Below, piece by piece: positions 31,657 to 36,518 of a DNA stretch of 36,518 nt. Location of the stretch: contig JBAXZR010000011.1 of the NCBI GenBank assembly GCA_041670165.1, positions 1 through 36,518 on the forward strand. The letters run 5' to 3'. Numbering within the stretch: position 1 is the first letter of the stretch; every line of letters starts with the position of its first letter. Below the pieces are notes generated by a model. It was not told the origin of the DNA and did no database searches. It was given only the letters and a program-made list of their open reading frames with translations. The position numbers were made by a program, and so were the translations under genes. The stretch comes from JBAXZR01 sp041670165 (GTDB taxonomy: Bacteria > Bacillota > Clostridia > Christensenellales > UBA1242).

Positions 31657-32925
31657 ATGAAAGAAACAAGCAAACTTTTTTGCTCATTTTGTGGCAAACC
31701 ACAGCACCTAGCCAAAAAACTCGTGGCAAGTCCAAATGGCTCAACATACATTTGTGATGAATGCGTTAATGTTTGCATGGAAATTATTGGGCTTGAAGTT
31801 AAAGAACAAAAAAAAGATGATCAAATTGTTCTTCCAAATCCATCAGATTTAAAAAAAGAACTTGATAATTATATTATTGGGCAAGATGAAGCGAAACGAG
31901 TTCTTTCAGTTGCTGTGTATAATCACTACAAAAGAATCAACTACAATTTGTTATCAAAAAAAGATAAAAACATGGTTGATGAAATTGAACTTGAAAAAAG
32001 CAACATTTTGATGATTGGACCAACAGGTTGTGGAAAAACATTGCTTGCTAAAACTCTTGCAAAAATTTTAAAAGTTCCCTTTGCCAGTGCCGATGCAACA
32101 ACTTTGACAGAAGCAGGATATGTTGGTGAAGATGTTGAAAACATTTTGCTTAAACTTATTCAAAATGCAGATTATGACATTGAAAAAGCACAACGAGGTA
32201 TTGTTTATATTGATGAAATTGACAAAATTGCTCGCAAAACGCAAAATGTCAGCATAACCCGTGATGTTTCTGGTGAAGGTGTTCAACAAGCACTTTTAAA
32301 AATTTTGGAAAGCACTGTTGCAAATGTTCCACCACAAGGTGGAAGAAAGCACCCTCATCAAGAAATGATTCAAATTGACACCACAAACATACTTTTTATT
32401 TGTGGTGGAGCATTTATTGGTCTTGACAAAATTATTGAACAAAGAAAAAATGATTCATCACTTGGTTTTAATGCAAGTGTTAAAACAAGAGAAGAACTTG
32501 ATAAATTTTCAGTATATAAAGATGTTCAACCACAAGATCTTATTAAATCGGGTTTGATTCCAGAATTTGTTGGCAGACTTCCAGTTGTAATTAGTGTTCA
32601 TGACTTAGATGAAGAAGCACTTGTAAAAATTTTGAAAGAACCAAAAAATAGCATAATTAAACAATACAAAAAAATGTTTATGATTGACGGAATAGAAATT
32701 GACTTTTCTGAAGAATTTATTAGGCAAGTAGCCCAAAAAGCAATTAAATTAAAAACAGGTGCAAGAGGACTCAGAACAATTCTTGAAGATTGCATGTTAG
32801 ATCTTATGTTCAAAGTTCCAAACCAAGAAAATGTTGAAAAAATCATTATTGGCGACAATTTTCTTAATGGAAAAGAAGAACCTGTGTTTGTGTTTAAAAA
32901 GAAAGTTCAAGAAGAAACAGCTTAG
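31657..32925 (+). CDS. clpX: ATP-dependent Clp protease ATP-binding subunit ClpX
   Basis: 422 residues. ClpX is the hexameric AAA+ unfoldase that feeds ClpP. The N-terminal zinc domain has Cys9, Cys12, Cys33 and Cys36 (CSFC ... CDEC), which binds adaptors and dimerises. Walker A GPTGCGKT is at 121-128, Walker B IVYIDEIDKIA near 185, and the sensor and arginine-finger region includes FVGRLPVV. GGRKHPHQE is the RKH pore loop, and TGARGLR is the sensor-2 motif. AAGGAAA precedes the ATG. Third gene of the tig-clpP-clpX unit; a strong terminator follows. Confidence 0.97.
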   Translation: MKETSKLFCSFCGKPQHLAKKLVASPNGSTYICDECVNVCMEIIGLEVKEQKKDDQIVLPNPSDLKKELDNYIIGQDEAKRVLSVAVYNHYKRINYNLLSKKDKNMVDEIELEKSNILMIGPTGCGKTLLAKTLAKILKVPFASADATTLTEAGYVGEDVENILLKLIQNADYDIEKAQRGIVYIDEIDKIARKTQNVSITRDVSGEGVQQALLKILESTVANVPPQGGRKHPHQEMIQIDTTNILFICGGAFIGLDKIIEQRKNDSSLGFNASVKTREELDKFSVYKDVQPQDLIKSGLIPEFVGRLPVVISVHDLDEEALVKILKEPKNSIIKQYKKMFMIDGIEIDFSEEFIRQVAQKAIKLKTGARGLRTILEDCMLDLMFKVPNQENVEKIIIGDNFLNGKEEPVFVFKKKVQEETA

Positions 32926-32951
32926 ACTTTGATATCCAAAAATCGCAAAAG

Positions 32952-32984
32952 AAAGTGATGAAAATGTATTTCATCACTTTTTTT
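32952..32984 (+). terminator. Terminator of clpX
   Basis: Stem AAAGTGATGAAA (32952-32963) with TTTCATCACTTT (32969-32980), loop ATGTA, then T to 32984. Confidence 0.9.
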
Positions 32985-33070
32985 GCTTGCTATGTCGCCC
33001 AAAAATCTGTTTGAGCAGTCCGTTATTGAGGCAATGTAGCTCAGCTCACAATAAAAAGTTAGAATTTTTT

Positions 33071-33113
33071 GTTAAAATTTGAATTTTAATGGTATGAGCG
33101 TTAAAATTTGAAT
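33071..33113. repeat. Direct repeat pair with palindrome upstream of the ABC gene promoter
   Basis: GTTAAAATTTGAAT occurs at 33071-33084 and 33100-33113, 29 bases apart. The first copy lies in a perfect palindrome TTAAAATT-TG-AATTTTAA (33072-33089). The pair ends 7 bases before the -35 element, a common place for regulator binding. Confidence 0.5.
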
Positions 33114-33120
33114 GGAATAA

Positions 33121-33149
33121 TTGTTTTTTACGAATTTTTCTGATATAAT
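33121..33149 (+). promoter_or_regulatory. Promoter of the degenerate ABC ATPase gene
   Basis: -35 TTGTTT (33121-33126), 17-base spacer, -10 TATAAT (33144-33149) with extended TG at 33141-33142. Confidence 0.7.
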
Positions 33150-33174
33150 GTATAACATTAGTTAAGGAGTTTAA

Positions 33175-34002
33175 ATGAGCAAAAAAGCAATGAGTAGCAA
33201 AATTGTAACCGCTCAAGAAGAGGGCGAAAAGATTTTGCATGAACAAGATGAAATTTCTGCAAAAGAAGACAATATTACAACTGCAAAAAAATTATTTGGT
33301 CGAATAGAAGAAGCTCCTGTTGTTGTTAAAACTGAAGAGCCTGAATGGAAAAAAAATCTTGTTGTTAAATTTGACAAAGTATCACTCAAATTTACAAAAG
33401 AATTTTATGCTCTTTTCAATGTTTCATTTGAAGCTTTTGAAGGTGAAAACATTGCAATTTTAGGTGAAAATGAATGTGGGAAAACTAGCATTTTAAGGCT
33501 TATTGCTTCACTTGAAACTCCTTGTACTGGAACAATTAAAATGTTTAATAAAAAGCCAAGTAAAAAACTTTTTCAAAAAGAAGTAATGCTTGGATTTCTT
33601 CCTGAAAATCCAGTTTTTTTAACAAAAAAGACTGTGCTAGAAAACATGGTTTATGTCAAAAGAATAAGAGAAAAGAAAACTCGTACTGACTCTGATGTTG
33701 CAAGCGGTGTTTTGTTTGATATGGGACTAGTTGAACTTAAAAACAAAAAAATTAGTGAACTTTCATATTTCCAAAAACAATGCTTGGCAGTTGCAAGATT
33801 AAAATTTAGACCTATGGACGCAATTCTTCTTGACGGTGTTTTTGACAAAATGACTGAAGAAGAAATTAAATTATTTATGGATTTAATTGATAAAGTAAAA
33901 AATGAAAAAACACTAATTGTTTTTACTACTATTGACATTTTAACTGCAAAAAAATATTCAACAAGAATCATCAAAATTGAAAACGGAAGTATACTGGGGT
34001 AA
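33175..34002 (+). CDS. Degenerate ABC-type ATPase domain protein
   Basis: 275 residues. An N-terminal extension of about 60 hydrophilic residues (EEGEKILHEQDEISAKEDNI) precedes an ABC nucleotide-binding domain starting near FDKVSLKF. Walker A is intact (GENECGKT, 97-104). The rest has drifted: the LSGGQ signature reads LSYFQ (196-200), Walker B reads AILLDG with Gly221 where the catalytic Glu should be, and the H-loop reads FTTID without His. ATP binding may persist, but hydrolysis as in a normal transporter is doubtful. No permease gene lies nearby, so a regulatory or structural role is possible. AAGGAG precedes the ATG. The final codons ATA-CTG-GGG-TAA are part of the repeat element starting at 33992, so the original C-terminus may have been altered by insertion. 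Confidence 0.8.
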   Translation: MSKKAMSSKIVTAQEEGEKILHEQDEISAKEDNITTAKKLFGRIEEAPVVVKTEEPEWKKNLVVKFDKVSLKFTKEFYALFNVSFEAFEGENIAILGENECGKTSILRLIASLETPCTGTIKMFNKKPSKKLFQKEVMLGFLPENPVFLTKKTVLENMVYVKRIREKKTRTDSDVASGVLFDMGLVELKNKKISELSYFQKQCLAVARLKFRPMDAILLDGVFDKMTEEEIKLFMDLIDKVKNEKTLIVFTTIDILTAKKYSTRIIKIENGSILG

Positions 34003-34248
34003 CACCAAAAAAATTAAGCGGGTACGCAAACTTTGTTTGCTAACTCGCTATTTTTTCGGTTTCCCTCTGAAGCTCCCTTTCCTATTAAGGGGATCGTTCA
34101 AAAAATCTTTTGCCCGAACTAAATTCGTGCAGATTTTTTCGAACTTCATATTTTTTGATTGAATTATTCTGAAATTTATCATCATTAAAAACTTCTATTG
34201 TTAAGTTTGAACTCCGTATGAGTTATCACCCCAGTAGTCACCCCAATA
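33992..34248 (+). repeat. Dispersed hairpin repeat element, copy C, with inverted ends
   Basis: The left end TACTGGGGTAACACC (33992-34006) overlaps the ABC gene stop. The right end CACCCCAGTA (34227-34236) is its inverse, followed by GTCACCCCAATA (34237-34248), the inverse of the left end of copy A. Both ends are bordered by TA. Inside, AGCG (34017-34020) and GCAAAC (34026-34031) pair with GTTTGC (34035-34040) and CGCT (34046-34049). A CCCTT/AAGGG hairpin and GTTCAAAAAATCT (34096-34108) with AGATTTTTTCGAAC (34131-34144) follow. The convergent gene's stop codon lies 5 bases beyond the right end. No coding capacity. Confidence 0.85.
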
Positions 34249-34252
34249 TTAG

Positions 34253-34621
34253 CTATTTGTTTTCAATATACTTTTTTATGGAAAGTAAATTTAAAAAAAT
34301 CACAGCATCTTCAAGATTTCTTAAATTTAATCCTGTAAGCGATTGTATTTTGTCTAATCTATATATAAGAGTGTTTCTATGCATAAAACCGGTTTTGCTA
34401 CTTTTTGAAATGTTTAAATTATTTTTGAAAAAATGTTCGGCCATTTGTAATAGTTCTTCATCAGAAAGAACTGTTTTTATATTTTTATTTTCAAACACTA
34501 ATTTGTATTTTTCAGTGTTAAGTGGATCAAAACAATTCAAAAGGTGTTCAGTAGAAAAAATTCCTCGAACATTGCTTTCAAGATTTTCAAAAACAATTTC
34601 ACACATTGATTTGTTTTTCAT
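34253..34621 (-). CDS. Solitary PucR-type helix-turn-helix protein
   Basis: 122 residues. The C-terminal half (about 56-118: LLQMAEHFFKNNLNISKSSK, TGFMHRNTLIYRLDKIQSLT, then GLNLRNLEDAVIFLNLLS) is the PucR/CdaR C-terminal HTH domain with its hallmark HRNTLIYRLDKI. Full-size family members carry large N-terminal sensor domains; here only about 55 unassigned residues precede the HTH. It is probably a DNA-binding regulator, perhaps of its own operon. ATG 34621 is chosen because AAAGGAAG lies 5 bases upstream and it follows the preceding gene's stop by one base, i.e. translational coupling. A longer frame to 34672 would overlap that gene. The stop is 5 bases from repeat element copy C. Confidence 0.8.
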   Translation of the reverse strand: MKNKSMCEIVFENLESNVRGIFSTEHLLNCFDPLNTEKYKLVFENKNIKTVLSDEELLQMAEHFFKNNLNISKSSKTGFMHRNTLIYRLDKIQSLTGLNLRNLEDAVIFLNLLSIKKYIENK

Positions 34622-34622
34622 T

Positions 34623-35312
34623 TTACTTCCTTTGCTTCTTTTTTCTTGTGTAAAGAAAAGAGTATAAACCAATGGTTAAACAGGCTAAAAGGATTGACAA
34701 GGCAGTGATTGTTAGGGCAGACACACCATCAGGCCGAACAAAAGCAGTTACCACATATAGTATATGTGTTTCATCTTGAAGATCAAACTGGATTTCTGTG
34801 TACTCTGAACTTGAGTCATAACCACCAACAATCTTTACTCTTGTTTCACCAATTAATGACAAAGTTTGAATTTCATAATCGTCGCCATTTTTTGAAAACA
34901 AAGTAACAATATTTGATGAACTACCTTTAATTGTGGCATTTGTTACAATTTTTGGACGAATAATATTTGTTTGATTAAGAACCAAAAAAGTTTTTATAAT
35001 CCAACCTGTTATTGTTTGTTCGTTAGAATTTACATATGAAATATGATAAAACTCAAAATGTGTGCAAGGCTCAACAGTTGAAGCAGAATAGTCTTTTGGG
35101 TTTGCTGAATTAACAAGTGAAACAATTTGTCCATAAACACAAGTTCCAATGTTGTTTGACTCACAATTAGGAGCTTCAAGCACCATTACTTCATTTGCAA
35201 TTACTTTGTAGAAAATTGTTTCATCAGCATTTGTAACAACTTGACAAAAAGAAAGGTGGCAAGCAAATGTTGCAAAGACAATTAATAAAAAAAGAATAGT
35301 GTTTTTTTTCAT
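34623..35312 (-). CDS. Secreted SH3-like protein with C-terminal membrane anchor
   Basis: 229 residues. Signal peptide: MKKNTILFLLIVFATFACHL, probably cleaved near residue 23-30. The exported part has a module resembling bacterial SH3 (residues about 33-112: YKVIANEVMVLEAPNCESNN, VYGQIVSLVN, ITGWIIKTFLVL) and a second beta-rich module (115-195). Near the C-terminus a membrane helix (ALTITALSILLACLTIGLYS) ends in a basic tail RKKKQRK. The architecture echoes the large Ig-like protein at 7525. SH3b domains often bind cell-wall peptides, but this is inference. Coupled to the PucR-type HTH gene downstream. The ribosome site (AAGGGG) is 15 bases from the ATG, farther than usual. A promoter and operator-like palindrome lie upstream. 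Confidence 0.72.
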   Translation of the reverse strand: MKKNTILFLLIVFATFACHLSFCQVVTNADETIFYKVIANEVMVLEAPNCESNNIGTCVYGQIVSLVNSANPKDYSASTVEPCTHFEFYHISYVNSNEQTITGWIIKTFLVLNQTNIIRPKIVTNATIKGSSSNIVTLFSKNGDDYEIQTLSLIGETRVKIVGGYDSSSEYTEIQFDLQDETHILYVVTAFVRPDGVSALTITALSILLACLTIGLYSFLYTRKKKQRK

Positions 35313-35334
35313 AATAAAAATAATAGCCCCTTAA

Positions 35335-35362
35335 CTTGACCTTGTCAAGAAAAGTATCAAGG
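35335..35362. promoter_or_regulatory. Operator-like palindrome of the SH3/PucR-HTH operon
   Basis: CTTGAC (35335-35340) and GTCAAG (35344-35349) form a perfect 6-3-6 inverted repeat, overlapped by a second pair CCTTG (35340-35344)/CAAGG (35358-35362). It lies between the predicted transcription start (near 35360, minus strand) and the start codon at 35312, a classic repressor position. Confidence 0.45.
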
Positions 35363-35366
35363 CTAC

Positions 35367-35395
35367 ATAATAAATATCATGCAAATGACAAGCAA
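35367..35395 (-). promoter_or_regulatory. Promoter of the SH3/PucR-HTH operon
   Basis: On the minus strand: -35 TTGCTT (35395-35390), 17-base spacer, -10 TATTAT (35372-35367). Confidence 0.55.
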
Positions 35396-35755
35396 AATCA
35401 ATTTATACAACAATTGATTGCTAAAATACAAAAATATTTGATAAAAATTTTCAATCATCAATTCCAATAAGAATTAAATTGTCAAAAAGATGACTATTTT
35501 GTGTTAAAGTTCCAATTTATAATTTTGCGAAAAACATTATAAATTAGACTTAAAAATTTTATCTTTGTTTTGTTTTTCTTGGTTGTTTTATCTAATTTTT
35601 AATAAATAAATGCAGGGAATTTTATTTGTACACAGTCATTGTCCAGAATAATTGTTAAAATATGAACAAATGTTCGCAAAAATCAAAAAATACAAATAAT
35701 AGATTAAATATTGAACAAAAATACAACATTTTGCGACTTTGGGTGTCATGTTGTC
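35396..35755. other. Gene-free spacer with a possible LexA-type box
   Basis: An AT-rich divergent gap. The only distinct site is GAACAAATGTTC at 35664-35675, which matches the Gram-positive LexA/DinR core GAAC-N4-GTTC. No ORF with a ribosome site was seen in this stretch. Confidence 0.45.
35664..35675. promoter_or_regulatory. Candidate LexA (SOS) box
   Basis: GAACAAATGTTC fits the Bacillus-type consensus GAACRNRYGTTC at every position. It lies about 80 bases upstream of the promoter at 35756, not overlapping it, which lowers confidence. Confidence 0.35.
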
Positions 35756-35785
35756 TTGACTTTTTATTTTTTACAAAATTATACT
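35756..35785 (+). promoter_or_regulatory. Promoter of the micro-ORF and sigma-like gene
   Basis: -35 TTGACT (35756-35761), 18-base spacer, -10 TATACT (35780-35785). Transcription would start near 35792. Confidence 0.55.
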
Positions 35786-35843
35786 TTTACTGTTTATTAT
35801 TGGTTTAAAATACCATTAAAAACTTGTTGAAACAGCATTTTCT

Positions 35844-35969
35844 ATGGATAAAAACATAAGAAAAATGTTATTGCTTCTTTTGTTTAGAATAATTTTTGCT
35901 AGGCAGCGCGCGTTTACCAAAAAGAAACCTAAAAAAAGAGTGTTTCGAATTTATTTGAGAAAGGAGTGA
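35844..35969 (+). CDS. Possible 41-residue basic leader peptide
   Basis: An ATG frame that ends with TGA inside the ribosome binding region of the next gene (AAAGGAGTGA, 35960-35969). The peptide is a hydrophobic core (MLLLLLFRIIFA) followed by a very basic tail (RQRAFTKKKPKKRVFRIYLR). Its stop lies 3 bases before the next ATG, as in translationally coupled leaders. It has no good ribosome site of its own, so it may be a chance frame. If real it might be a small membrane or nucleic-acid-binding peptide. Confidence 0.35.
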   Translation: MDKNIRKMLLLLLFRIIFARQRAFTKKKPKKRVFRIYLRKE

Positions 35970-35972
35970 AAA

Positions 35973-36509
35973 ATGGATTTGATAATTTGGGCAAAAACTC
36001 TGCTTACGGTGCAGAAATATCAAAAAAGAGTAATTGGAGCGTTGGGGGAAATCGTGAAAAAAAGAGCGTTAGCAAGCATAAATAATGGTGCTGAAAATCA
36101 TGCTATGTCTGTTTCCAATGAAATACTAAAATTACTTGAAAGAAAAGACAACCTATCGGGATTATATGCTTTAACAAACATGGCTCTTGCTTCAATAAAA
36201 GAAGAATCAGCCAAAATTTTAATTAGAAGCTTTTTTGATGAAGTTCAAAAAGAAAAAATTGCTTCAGAATTCGGATTTTGCGAACGAACAGCATATAGAA
36301 AAATTGGAAATGCTTTAAGTGAATTTTCATCATTTATTGAAAGTAAAGGATTTAACTGCGAAAATTTATTTAAGCTATGCAAAACTGAAGACTGGATTCT
36401 TAATACATACAAATGGATTGAAACTGATACTAATGCAAAAAATTCAAAAGCACCTTTTTCTATAATTAATGTTCTTTCAAAAAAACAAGATAGACAATTT
36501 GAACTTTAA
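35973..36509 (+). CDS. Sigma-70 region 4-like HTH protein
   Basis: 178 residues. The middle (about 85-120: SFFDEVQKEKIASEFGFCER, TAYRKIGNALSEFSSFIE) has the pattern of a sigma region 4 / phage ArpU- or DUF1492-like helix-turn-helix: a helix, KIASEFGFCERTAYRKI, and a recognition helix. The N-terminus (QKYQKRVIGALGEIVKKRAL) is helical and basic; region 2 of a full sigma factor is not evident, so it is probably a small regulator rather than a complete sigma. The C-terminal 60 residues are unassigned. AAAGGAG lies 6 bases before the ATG. Preceded by a possible leader peptide and promoter; the window ends 9 bases after the stop. Confidence 0.65.
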   Translation: MDLIIWAKTLLTVQKYQKRVIGALGEIVKKRALASINNGAENHAMSVSNEILKLLERKDNLSGLYALTNMALASIKEESAKILIRSFFDEVQKEKIASEFGFCERTAYRKIGNALSEFSSFIESKGFNCENLFKLCKTEDWILNTYKWIETDTNAKNSKAPFSIINVLSKKQDRQFEL

Positions 36510-36518
36510 TATAGATAA

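Noticed and set aside
33029..33052. Possible tRNA gene (GTAGCTCAG D-arm-like motif)
   Set aside because: No anticodon arm, T-arm or matching 3' acceptor is found within the next 80 bases, which are A/T-rich.
34218..34667. Plus-strand frame of 149 residues antisense to the PucR-type HTH gene
   Set aside because: The minus strand encodes a recognisable HTH domain with a ribosome site and coupling to its neighbour; the plus frame has none of these.

Overview
The window is about 36.5 kb of very AT-rich DNA from a low-GC Gram-positive-type bacterium. It is probably an uncultured member of the Bacillota (Clostridia-like). Signs of this are the strong AAGGAG-type ribosome binding sites, the DUF421/DUF4363 membrane pair, a SpoVB/MurJ-like flippase, a DUF378 membrane protein, and the tig-clpP-clpX order. 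All three standard stop codons are used (TGA for the MBL hydrolase and uvrB, TAG for clpX and the PucR-type HTH gene), so the code is standard. No rRNA, complete tRNA, CRISPR array, prophage or transposase gene was seen.

Left part (1-6.4 kb): a transglutaminase-like protein cut by the window edge abuts a metallo-beta-lactamase-fold hydrolase. A YgiQ-type radical SAM protein, an oppositely oriented coiled-coil protein, and a class II fructose-bisphosphate aldolase plus HflX GTPase operon follow. Next (6.7-12.3 kb) come accessory genes: a tiny Cys/Gly-rich protein, a 1106-residue secreted surface protein with Ig-like repeats and a C-terminal membrane anchor, and two small proteins that look like distant paralogues, each with a soluble N-terminus and a C-terminal membrane helix. 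The excision repair genes uvrB and uvrA form an operon at 12.4-17.3 kb.

Middle (17.4-22.1 kb): hypothetical genes, the DUF421/DUF4363 pair, a 560-base nearly pure A/T low-complexity gap, and a lipid-linked oligosaccharide flippase. Then dnaE (preceded by a small LysM protein) and pfkA, with a dispersed repeat element lying directly on the dnaE stop codon. Right part (28-36.5 kb): DUF378, an unknown helical protein, tig, clpP, clpX, a degenerate ABC ATPase whose last codons and stop are supplied by a second copy of the dispersed element, and a convergent two-gene operon (secreted SH3-like membrane protein plus a solitary PucR-type HTH) with an operator-like palindrome. A micro-ORF followed by a sigma-like HTH protein ends the window.

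Most genes are housekeeping: glycolysis (fba, pfkA), DNA replication and repair (dnaE, uvrBA), and protein folding and turnover (tig, clpP, clpX). The most unusual items are the dispersed hairpin element with inverted ends (complete copies at 26164 and 33992, a partial one at 26457), the duplicated Cys/Gly micro-protein, the degenerate ABC ATPase, and the SH3/PucR-HTH operon. All calls come from reading the sequence; no database search was possible.
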